NCBI GenBank assembly: GCA_044326505.1
Contig: JBIRBF010000102.1
Span: 1-9,669 of the forward strand
Origin: JACJWR01 sp044326505
GTDB lineage: Bacteria > Actinomycetota > Actinomycetes > S36-B12 > UBA10799
DNA length: 9,669 nt
Direction: 5' to 3'
Each line of letters begins with the position of its first letter. Position 1 is the stretch's first letter. The translations under genes were made by a program, and so were the position numbers. Of this stretch, positions 4,990 through 9,669 are shown piece after piece. Under the pieces are notes generated by a model. The model worked only from the letters and a program-made list of their open reading frames with translations. It made no database searches and was not told the origin of the DNA.

Positions 4990-7146
4990 CTACTTCAGGC
5001 CGGCCGTCAGGGCGTTCATCAGGGTGTACGAGCGGGCGTCGCTGCTGAGTTCCCACACCATCGCGCCGCCGAGTCCCTGCGACTTGATCAGCGAGGCCTT
5101 CTCGGTCAGCGACGTCGGGTCGTCGTAGGAGACGAACACCTTGGCCGCCGGGTCGTACAGGTACGGCACCTTGGACACGGCGTCGCGCTGCACGGGCAAG
5201 CGCGTCAGGTAGTTGGCGGCCAGGTCGTGGTAGTCGACGATTCCTGGCTCCCAGGTCCCGGGTCCGGCGCCGGTGGAGTTCTGCCCGAGGCCGTTGTTGG
5301 TCGACGGGACACCCGCCCAACTGCGGCCGTAGAACGGGACGCCGAGCACCAGTTTGCTGGCCGGCGCGCCCTTGGCCAGGTAGTCCTTCACCGTCGAGGT
5401 TACGTCGAACCCGGCTGGGCCGACGTCGCTGGCCGACCGGACCAGCGGGGCGTTGTGACCTGTGTACTTGTTCCAGGCCCCGTTGTAGTCGTAGGTCATC
5501 AGGTTGATCCAGTCGGTGCTGGCGGCGATCCCCGGCACCTCCAGATTGTTGACGTTGCCCGGGCCGGCGGGCGCCGCGATGGTCAGCAGATAGTCGCGCG
5601 AGTCGGCCGCCTCGGACTTCTTGAGCGCTGCGTCGAGGGACTGCAGCAGCAGCGTGTAGTTGTGCTTATCCTCCGGCTTGCCGGCCTGCAGACCGCCCGA
5701 GACGGGGTACTCCCAATCGATGTCGATGCCGTCGAAGCCGTAGGTCTTCATGAACTTGACGCAGCTGTCGGCGAAGGCCGTGCGGGAGGCGTCGGTCGCA
5801 GCGGCGGCGCTGAAGTTGGCCGACCAGGTCCAGCCGCCGACCGAGATCAGCGTCTTGACGTTCGGGTGGGCGGCCTTGAGTTTGGCCAGCTGGTTGAAGT
5901 TGCCCCGCTTCGCGCCAGCGTCCCAGGAGTCGCCGGGGAAGAACTTGTCGGTGTCGGCATAGGCGTCGCCGAGCACGCACTGGCCGTTGCTGACGTTCGC
6001 GAACGCGTAGTTGATGTGCGTCAACTTGTCCGCCGGGATGTCAGCGACCTGGTAGTTGCGGCCGTAGGTGGCCCAGGACGAGTAGTAGCCGATGACCTTG
6101 GATCCGGCCGGCCCGGGAGGGGGCGTGGGCGTGGGGGTCGGTGTGGGCGTGGGTGTGGGGGTGGGGGTCAGCGTCGGAGTGGGTGTGGGTGTGGGTGTGG
6201 GTGTGGGCGTGGGGGTCGGCGTCGGCGTCGTGCCGGAGATCGCGCACTTTGCCGTCGCGCCGTTCACCTTGGCTGTGCAACTGATCGGGTTCGGCACAGA
6301 TGTCCCGCCGGGGGACGCCGTCATCCCGAACGTTGCCGAGGCACCGGGCGCGAGCGAACCGTTCCACGACGCGTTCCCGGCGGCGACCGTGCCGGCGGTC
6401 GAGGCGTTGGTCGCGTTCCACATCGACGACACAGTCACACCCCATGGCAGCGTCACGTTCCAGCTGCTCACCGAGGTTGTGCCGGTGTTGGAGACAGTGA
6501 CGTCGATGTTGCGGGCCGTGCCCCAGTCAGAGGTGGTCACCGCCTTCACGGACACGGCGGACCCGGCGGCCGTCTGGGTGGGCGTCGGCGTCGGTGTCGG
6601 CGTCGGCGTCGGTGTAGGCGTGGGGGTGGGCGTCGGTGTCGGTGTAGGCGTGGGGGTGGGCGTCGGAGTTGGCGTGGGCGAAGGGCTCGCCCCCGCCACC
6701 GCGCACCCGGCCGCCGTCGAGCCGTTCACGGTCGCTGAGCACGTTGTGGGGTTGGCCACCGACGTCCCACCGGGCGAGGCCTTCATTCCGAACGTCACCG
6801 ATGCGCCGGGTGCCAAGGATCCGTTCCAGGAAGCGTTCGAGGCGATGAGCTTGCCGGCGGTAGAGGCGTTCTGCGCATTCCACATCGAGACCACGGTGAT
6901 GCCCCAGGGCAGCGTGACCTTCCAGGCGCTCACCGACGTGGTGCCCGAGTTGGTGACGGTGACATCGATATTGCGCGCCGTGCCCCAGTCCGAGGTCGTC
7001 ACGGCCTTGACCGTCACCTGCGGCCCGGTGGTGGCAGCCGACGCAGCTGTGGACGCCCAGAGGGGCGCAGCGATCAGGGCGGCGCCCGTGAGCGCGACCG
7101 CGGCGCCGACTGCCTTGGTGGGTCGAGGCTTTCCTGTCGGGATCAT
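4990..7146 (-). CDS. Secreted GH18 chitinase with two CBM2-like modules
   Basis: This is an extracellular endo- or processive chitinase, 718 aa. Residues 1-38 are a Sec signal peptide: basic n-region, hydrophobic core, cleavage near ASA-A. Two CBM2-like carbohydrate-binding modules follow (about 43-150 and 197-304). They are near-copies sharing WGTARNIDVTV, SMWNA, NASWNGSLAPGAS and a close Cys pair (136/148, 290/301). Thr-Pro linkers separate them at about 154-192 and 307-342. The GH18 barrel runs from 349 to the end. It has SVGGW (435-439), the catalytic DGIDIDWE (472-479, acid Glu479, with Asp475 and Asp477), MTYDYNG (550-556) and the closing barrel Trp698 in MVWELSSD. All catalytic residues are present. 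A GGAGG lies four bases before ATG 7146, a little close but strong. It is monocistronic, convergent with the glycosyltransferase. Activity on chitin follows from the family; the binding preference of the modules (chitin or cellulose) cannot be told from sequence. Confidence 0.95.
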   Translation of the reverse strand: MIPTGKPRPTKAVGAAVALTGAALIAAPLWASTAASAATTGPQVTVKAVTTSDWGTARNIDVTVTNSGTTSVSAWKVTLPWGITVVSMWNAQNASTAGKLIASNASWNGSLAPGASVTFGMKASPGGTSVANPTTCSATVNGSTAAGCAVAGASPSPTPTPTPTPTPTPTPTPTPTPTPTPTPTPTPTPTQTAAGSAVSVKAVTTSDWGTARNIDVTVSNTGTTSVSSWNVTLPWGVTVSSMWNATNASTAGTVAAGNASWNGSLAPGASATFGMTASPGGTSVPNPISCTAKVNGATAKCAISGTTPTPTPTPTPTPTPTPTPTLTPTPTPTPTPTPTPTPPPGPAGSKVIGYYSSWATYGRNYQVADIPADKLTHINYAFANVSNGQCVLGDAYADTDKFFPGDSWDAGAKRGNFNQLAKLKAAHPNVKTLISVGGWTWSANFSAAAATDASRTAFADSCVKFMKTYGFDGIDIDWEYPVSGGLQAGKPEDKHNYTLLLQSLDAALKKSEAADSRDYLLTIAAPAGPGNVNNLEVPGIAASTDWINLMTYDYNGAWNKYTGHNAPLVRSASDVGPAGFDVTSTVKDYLAKGAPASKLVLGVPFYGRSWAGVPSTNNGLGQNSTGAGPGTWEPGIVDYHDLAANYLTRLPVQRDAVSKVPYLYDPAAKVFVSYDDPTSLTEKASLIKSQGLGGAMVWELSSDARSYTLMNALTAGLK
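6118..6231 (-). repeat. Thr-Pro linker repeat tract 2 of the chitinase
   Basis: This low-complexity tract of 6-base units (plus strand GTGGGC, GTGGGT, GTCGGC variants) encodes alternating Thr-Pro on the minus strand between CBM b and the GH18 domain. One unit reads Leu instead of Pro (residue 326). The plus strand holds many GGG runs with short loops, giving several overlapping G-quadruplex possibilities on the template strand. Such tracts change length readily by slippage. Confidence 0.85.
6575..6682 (-). repeat. Thr-Pro linker repeat tract 1 of the chitinase, with a 30-bp tandem duplication
   Basis: This tract encodes the Thr-Pro linker between the two CBM2-like modules. Within it, 6608-6637 and 6638-6667 are the same 30 bases in tandem, differing only at the last base (T versus A). 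That is ten residues copied in frame. The near identity, beside more varied surrounding units, points to a recent slippage duplication. Confidence 0.8.
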
Positions 7147-7368
7147 CAGTCCTCCGAACGGTCGGGCGGCGTGCCGTCGAACGCGAAGCCGTCGGGGCGG
7201 CCATCGTCAGCTGTGACGTTTCCGATGTATCGGTCGGTTGCCTAGCCGTCTTGATCAAAGCGTGTTTCGCTCGGTTGGTCCAGCACGGTGGAGGTCCGAT
7301 CGGGCTAATGCCTGTAGTTCGGGAAGCACACTTTGTCGTATCCCGAGCGTCCTCGTACCATCCGCGGA
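7147..7368. promoter_or_regulatory. Divergent upstream region of the chitinase and the transporter relic
   Basis: This gap of about 220 bases holds no convincing gene. It contains a 12-base inverted repeat, CCGAT-GT-ATCGG (7222-7233), about 76 bases upstream of the chitinase ATG; the 8-bp palindrome TTGATCAA (7251-7258); and TGGTCCAG (7276-7283). That last 8-mer matches the first part of the 12-bp direct repeat (TGGTCCAGACCT) known from Streptomyces chitinase promoters, but only one partial copy is seen here. I found no clean -10/-35 pair for the chitinase. On the plus strand a good promoter for the transporter relic lies at 7333-7361. Confidence 0.4.
7333..7361 (+). promoter_or_regulatory. 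Leaderless promoter of the transporter relic
   Basis: TTGTCG (7333-7338), a 17-base spacer and TACCAT (7356-7361) resemble a housekeeping-sigma promoter. Exactly seven bases follow before ATG 7369, the geometry of actinobacterial leaderless genes, and no Shine-Dalgarno is present. The spacing fixes the start of the relic gene behind it. Confidence 0.55.
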
Positions 7369-7588
7369 ATGTCCCACCCGACCGCGTCCCGACAGCGCCG
7401 TCGCGTCGTGCTGGCGGGGGCCGCGGGCACCATCGTCGAGTGGTTCGACTGGACCGTATGCGCGGTGTTCGCCGTCGGGGTCGCATGGCCGCGCCGGCGC
7501 CGCCGGGGTGGCCTTCTTCGGCCTGGTGGCGGGGATCGTGGCGGTGCTGCCGCGCGAGTCGGCCTTCGGCGCGCTGGATCGCGGTTAG
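7369..7588 (+). pseudogene. Internally deleted MHS-family MFS transporter relic
   Basis: From ATG 7369 the frame reads MSHPTASRQRRRVVLAGAAG, then TIVEWFDWTVCAVFAV. This matches the N-terminus and first helix of metabolite:H+ symporter family (MHS, MFS) proteins, with the hallmark GtivEWfD motif. After about 7485 this frame turns into Arg/Gly-rich nonsense. In the next frame, 7485-7588 reads GRAGAAGVAFFGLVAGIVAV, then LPRESAFGALDRG and TAG. That looks like the last helix and the LPES..aLdR tail of the same kind of protein. A normal family member has about 430 residues, so roughly 1.1 kb seems to have been lost, with a frame change at the join near the GC-rich bases 7484-7505. It cannot make a working transporter. 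The N-terminal match is good; the C-terminal match is weaker. Confidence 0.6.
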
Positions 7589-7660
7589 CGCCGCGGGGAG
7601 CCCGGCCCGGTTTGCCGGACGGTTCAGGCGGTCCAGGTGTCGGGTGGCACAGTGGCAGGT

Positions 7661-8257
7661 ATGACTCCGGCCCTTCGCCCCGCCCGTTTCGACCAGACCG
7701 ACGCCGAGGCCTACGCGGAGCACCTCAATGCCGCAGCGGGAGGGCTGTTTACCGCGATGTTCGGCGCGCGAGCGGTGCCGATCGTGGCGCGGGTGAGCCT
7801 GCAGGGCGGCACTGAGTTGTCCCTGGAGCATGTGACGATGGCCGAGCTGGATGGGCGGGTAGTGGGCGCCTGCTCGGGGGCACTGGGCGGTCATGCGGAT
7901 TTGGCTGGACCGGTGCTGCGGGCGGCCGGGCTGAGAGCCGTGCGGGCGGCCGCTGTGTTCCTTGCTGCGTGGCCGGTGATGCGTGCGCTCGAGCGTCGTG
8001 AACCGGGGGAGTGGTACTTGCAGTCGATTGCCGTGGATTCGGATCTGCGCGGCCGCGGAGTCGGTTCGGCACTGTTCGCCGACGCGCTCGGTCGGGCGCG
8101 GAGTTCCGGCGCACGGCGGCTGGTGCTCGACGTCGATGCAGAGAACGCAAAGGCGCGGGCGCTGTATGAGCGGTTAGGCCTGCAGGTGGAGCGGACTTCG
8201 CCACCAGCGCGGCTCTTGGGGGGAGTGCGGGTGCATCGGATGGGATGCGACATCTAG
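7661..8257 (+). CDS. GNAT-family N-acetyltransferase
   Basis: This is a cytosolic acetyl-CoA-dependent acyltransferase of the GNAT superfamily, 198 aa from ATG 7661. The C-terminal half carries the core: beta4 LQSIAVDSDLRGRGVGSALF (120-139), with the acetyl-CoA pyrophosphate loop RGRGVG (130-135); the helix ADALGRARSSGA; strand RLVLDVDAENAKARALYERLGL (153-174); and a conserved Tyr169, the usual general-acid position. An Ala-rich helical insert (82-112) lies between the N-terminal strands and motif A. The substrate is unknown. GTG codons at 7637 and 7652 are possible in-frame starts, but no start has a strong ribosome binding site. I chose the ATG because the family fold begins there (LRPARFDQTDAEAYAEH). 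It follows the transporter relic by 72 bases and precedes a lipoprotein gene by 83 bases. Confidence 0.88.
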   Translation: MTPALRPARFDQTDAEAYAEHLNAAAGGLFTAMFGARAVPIVARVSLQGGTELSLEHVTMAELDGRVVGACSGALGGHADLAGPVLRAAGLRAVRAAAVFLAAWPVMRALERREPGEWYLQSIAVDSDLRGRGVGSALFADALGRARSSGARRLVLDVDAENAKARALYERLGLQVERTSPPARLLGGVRVHRMGCDI

Positions 8258-8340
8258 ACGCGCGGGAGCAGAGAAGGAGGCGACGAGAGAGGCTGAAGCC
8301 GATACGGTGTTGGGAGTTGTTGCCCACACTTGGAGTACCA

Positions 8341-8787
8341 ATGCGCACATACACGGCCACGGCCATCGTGGCAGCAGGCATGCTCGGCCTTGCCCTCACC
8401 GGATGCGGGGGTTCTACCTCCGGAGTCGCTTCTGAGGCGGCGAGTGCGGCCTCGGGCGTCGAATCCGCTGCTTCAGTGTTCGCCGGTGGTGTAGCGGAAG
8501 GCGAGTCGGCCGCCCAAGTCAGGTGGCCGCAGGTCTGCAATGAGGTAGATGCGGTCATGGAGAACAATCCGGACGCCAACCCGGCTGCAACGGCAGCCTC
8601 GTTGAACGCGATTGCGGCCGCCATGCCCGCCGGAGACGCGACTGTCATCACGAATCTGGCGAATGCCTACACGGCCGTGGCGGCTGACCCCAGCGCGGCC
8701 AACCAGGAGGCTCTCAAGGCGGCGGCCTCGGCGGCTGGCGCCGCATGCCAGTCGGCGACGCAGGCAGCGTCACCGTCGGCCTCCTAG
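8341..8787 (+). CDS. Small Ala-rich lipoprotein of unknown function
   Basis: This is a 148-residue protein with a clear type II signal peptide: MRTYTATAIVAAGMLGLALTGC, lipobox LTGC, Cys22 lipidated. The mature part begins with a flexible Gly/Ser/Ala stretch. Then comes a compact helical region (about 60-138) that starts VRWPQVCNEVDAVMENNP and contains two Cys residues, VC near 66 and AC near 137, that could form a disulfide. The tail is Ala/Ser-rich. It is probably an outer-leaflet, membrane-anchored small helical domain; I do not recognise the family. The start at ATG 8341 is supported by GGAG with 5-base spacing and by the position of the signal peptide. A TANNNT box (TACGGT, 8303-8308) may be its -10, without a clear -35. 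Confidence 0.85.
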   Translation: MRTYTATAIVAAGMLGLALTGCGGSTSGVASEAASAASGVESAASVFAGGVAEGESAAQVRWPQVCNEVDAVMENNPDANPAATAASLNAIAAAMPAGDATVITNLANAYTAVAADPSAANQEALKAAASAAGAACQSATQAASPSAS

Positions 8788-8950
8788 AGCGACGGCGGGC
8801 CTCGGCCGAGCAACTCTTGGGCGGCGCTATGCTTGTCCCCGTCGTGTGACGCCTATCGCTCGTAGCGCTCCGGTTTCGCCTTGCGGATCCGGGGGGCGTG
8901 TTGTGATGAGCGCCGCGGGACAATGGCCTTTCCGGATGCCGGGGGGCACC
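8788..8950 (+). promoter_or_regulatory. Upstream region of tRNA-Thr
   Basis: This 163-base gap holds no convincing gene. It must contain the tRNA promoter. TATGCT (8828-8833) is the best -10 candidate, about 118 bases upstream of the mature tRNA end, with no good -35. I found no closer clear promoter. Confidence 0.25.
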
Positions 8951-9023
8951 GCCGCCTTAGCTCAGTTGGCAGAGCGACGCACTCGTAATGCGTAGGTCTG
9001 GGGTTCGATTCCCCAAGGCGGCT
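8951..9023 (+). tRNA. tRNA-Thr (anticodon CGT)
   Basis: A complete cloverleaf is visible. The acceptor stem is GCCGCCT with AGGCGGC; the D-stem GCTC/GAGC has loop AGTTGGCA; the anticodon stem ACGCA/TGCGT has the 7-base loop CTCGTAA; a 5-base variable region AGGTC follows; and the T-arm is TGGGG-TTCGATT-CCCCA. The anticodon CGT (8984-8986) reads the Thr codon ACG. The discriminator base is T, and the CCA end is not encoded. All stems pair perfectly. Confidence 0.97.
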
Positions 9024-9029
9024 CGCATC

Positions 9030-9073
9030 GAAACCCCTTCTGATCAGCGATAACGCTGATTCGGAGGGGTTTC
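9030..9073 (+). terminator. Strong intrinsic terminator after tRNA-Thr
   Basis: The arms run from GAAACCCCTTC at 9030 to GGAGGGGTTTC ending at 9073. They form a stem of about 20 bp with one mismatch and two G-T pairs, and a 4-base loop ATAA (9050-9053). The sequence after it is TTG, and the stem's own 3' end is rich in T (GGGGTTTCTT). It begins seven bases after the tRNA end and would end the tRNA transcript. It is nearly symmetrical and could also stop minus-strand transcription. Confidence 0.85.
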
Positions 9074-9255
9074 TTGTGGTCCCGTGGTCGTCCATCCGTC
9101 CCCGGTTTGCCCCTGTTTTGCCCTTGCCCCTTCGCGCGCCGGGGAAGAGCGCGGGGGACGAACTCAACGGCATGCGGGCAGGCGACGGATCCGCTCGGAC
9201 GGTCCGCTCCGTGAGGAAACCGACGACACTGCTGCCGACGGCGGACCTGTCCGAC

Positions 9256-9393
9256 ATGACCTGGACGATCACCCACATCGCCGCGCTCATGCACATTCGC
9301 GAGTCGGCGGCGAGGTTCCTGGCCCGCCGGGACGGCTTCCCGGCCCCGCTGTGCGGCAACGCGTGCTACGGGGGTGGCCGGCCGCCGACGTGA
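9256..9393 (+). CDS. Xis/AlpA-like winged-helix DNA-binding protein, probably frameshifted
   Basis: From ATG 9256 (an in-frame GTG lies at 9211) the frame gives 45 residues: MTWTITHIAALMHIRESAAR, then FLARRDGFPAPLCGNACYGG and a short tail. The pattern of two short helices plus the aRrdgFPaPl turn is that of small MerR-like winged helix proteins of the AlpA/excisionase type, which act as recombination directionality factors or small regulators. Family members continue with a W...DV..W motif. Here WPAADVMADVDTAG appears one frame over, at 9375-9416. One extra G in the G5 run at 9370-9374 would restore it. So either the gene is broken, or the base run is a sequencing error. No clear ribosome binding site is visible. 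It lies about 230 bases beyond tRNA-Thr. Confidence 0.5.
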   Translation: MTWTITHIAALMHIRESAARFLARRDGFPAPLCGNACYGGGRPPT

Positions 9394-9435
9394 TGGCCGA
9401 CGTCGATACCGCCGGCACCGCCGGGCGCCAGGCGG

Positions 9436-9669
9436 GGCAACTACGTCGACGCGATCGCTCTCGAGGTGCGGGTGCGCCGCCAGTTCAACCATGACGGGAG
9501 CACGAAGGAGCCGAAAGGCTCGAAGGCCCGCGACGTGTGGCGCTACACCGAGCAGCAGCTGCTCGAGCAGGGCGGCTGGGAGGACCCCGAAATGGTGCCG
9601 CGCTACTACGCTGGGGTCACCGACGCCACCCACGACGCGGTGCACGCGCTGCACGGGCTGAGAGCGACG
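9436..9669 (+). CDS. Partial open frame running off the window, unidentified
   Basis: From about 9436 a frame with good codon bias reads NYVDAIALEVRVRRQFNHDG, then STKEPKGSKARDVWRYTEQQ and on to the edge without a stop. It lacks a good start. The first in-frame start codon is GTG 9463, inside what looks like a strand. Upstream in this frame is TGA 9391-9393. The neighbouring frame has ATG 9393 overlapping that stop (TGATG) and reads MADVDTAGTAGRQAG; removing one G from the GGGG run at 9434-9437 would join it to this frame. So either this is a coupled second gene with one frameshift, or it is the C-terminal part of one protein with the Xis-like domain, carrying two compensating indels. I do not recognise the domain. 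Confidence 0.45.

Noticed and set aside
4720..6738. 672-residue plus-strand frame
   Set aside because: It is antisense to the chitinase GH18 domain, with low-complexity Gly/Arg/Val content and no domain.
6092..7216. 374-residue plus-strand frame with long Val-Gly repeats
   Set aside because: It is the antisense reading of the chitinase Thr-Pro linkers and CBM modules. The minus-strand product has a signal peptide and catalytic motifs.
7160..7260. c-di-GMP (GEMM-I) or other riboswitch upstream of the chitinase
   Set aside because: The leader has a GGCAACC string and a short hairpin, but it lacks the second conserved GACGCAAAGCC segment and the closing stems.
7749..8651. 300-residue minus-strand frame over the GNAT and lipoprotein genes
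   Set aside because: It is Pro/Ala/Arg-rich without motifs, and both plus-strand genes have clear family features.
9196..9206. Short palindrome CGGAC-G-GTCCG upstream of the Xis-like frame
   Set aside because: Five-base arms in GC-rich DNA are expected by chance, and no promoter is visible beside it.
8962..9654. 230-residue minus-strand frame across the tRNA
   Set aside because: It reads through the tRNA-Thr gene and the terminator, so it is a shadow frame. The plus-strand tRNA and the 3' open frame explain the region.
1..9669. CRISPR array or inverted-repeat insertion sequence
   Set aside because: No regularly spaced repeat with unique spacers, no transposase and no terminal inverted repeats were found. 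The only tandem repeats are the coding Thr-Pro tracts.

Overview
This is a high-GC chromosomal window from an actinobacterium. The signs are strong G/C bias at third codon positions, GTG and TTG starts, a lipoprotein NagZ of the LpqI type, promoters of TANNNT type that place the transcription start at or next to the start codon (leaderless mRNA), and a chitinase with tandem CBM2-like modules and Thr-Pro linkers. The LpqI-like gene hints at Mycobacteriales, but I cannot fix the genus.

Layout, left to right. The window opens with the 3' end of an unidentified plus-strand gene (to 176). It converges on a minus-strand LpqI-type beta-N-acetylglucosaminidase lipoprotein (187-1374), and a GC-rich hairpin sits between their ends. 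Next is a minus-strand potassium-uptake operon: a TrkH/KtrB membrane subunit (1981-3396) overlapped by 8 bases by a short TrkA/KtrA-type NAD-binding subunit (1461-1988) that lacks the usual RCK_C domain. A 24-bp perfect palindrome separates this operon from the lpqI start and overlaps the likely lpqI promoter. Divergent from trkH is a GT1-family glycosyltransferase (3504-4859). It converges on a secreted two-CBM GH18 chitinase (4990-7146, minus strand). The gap between them holds a very regular G-quadruplex motif and several short symmetrical elements.

Upstream of the chitinase is the relic of an MHS-family MFS transporter (7369-7588). Only its first ~40 and last ~30 codons appear to remain, in different frames, behind an intact-looking leaderless promoter. 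Then come a GNAT acetyltransferase (7661-8257), a small Ala-rich lipoprotein (8341-8787), and a tRNA-Thr(CGT) gene (8951-9023) with a strong intrinsic terminator. The last ~400 bases hold a small Xis/AlpA-like winged-helix reading frame and an open frame running off the end. One missing G and one extra G in two homopolymers would join them into a single frame. A tRNA gene followed by an Xis-like gene is the usual edge of an integrative element, but no integrase or attachment repeat lies inside the window.

How the genes fit together: the NagZ-type glycosidase (cell-wall GlcNAc turnover) and the chitinase (extracellular GlcNAc polymers) both produce GlcNAc-containing sugars, but they are not in one operon. 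The trk pair is the only clear operon. Most of the window is ordinary chromosomal content. I see no clearly new defence or biosynthetic system; the items worth a second look are the regulatory structures, the transporter relic and the right-hand edge.
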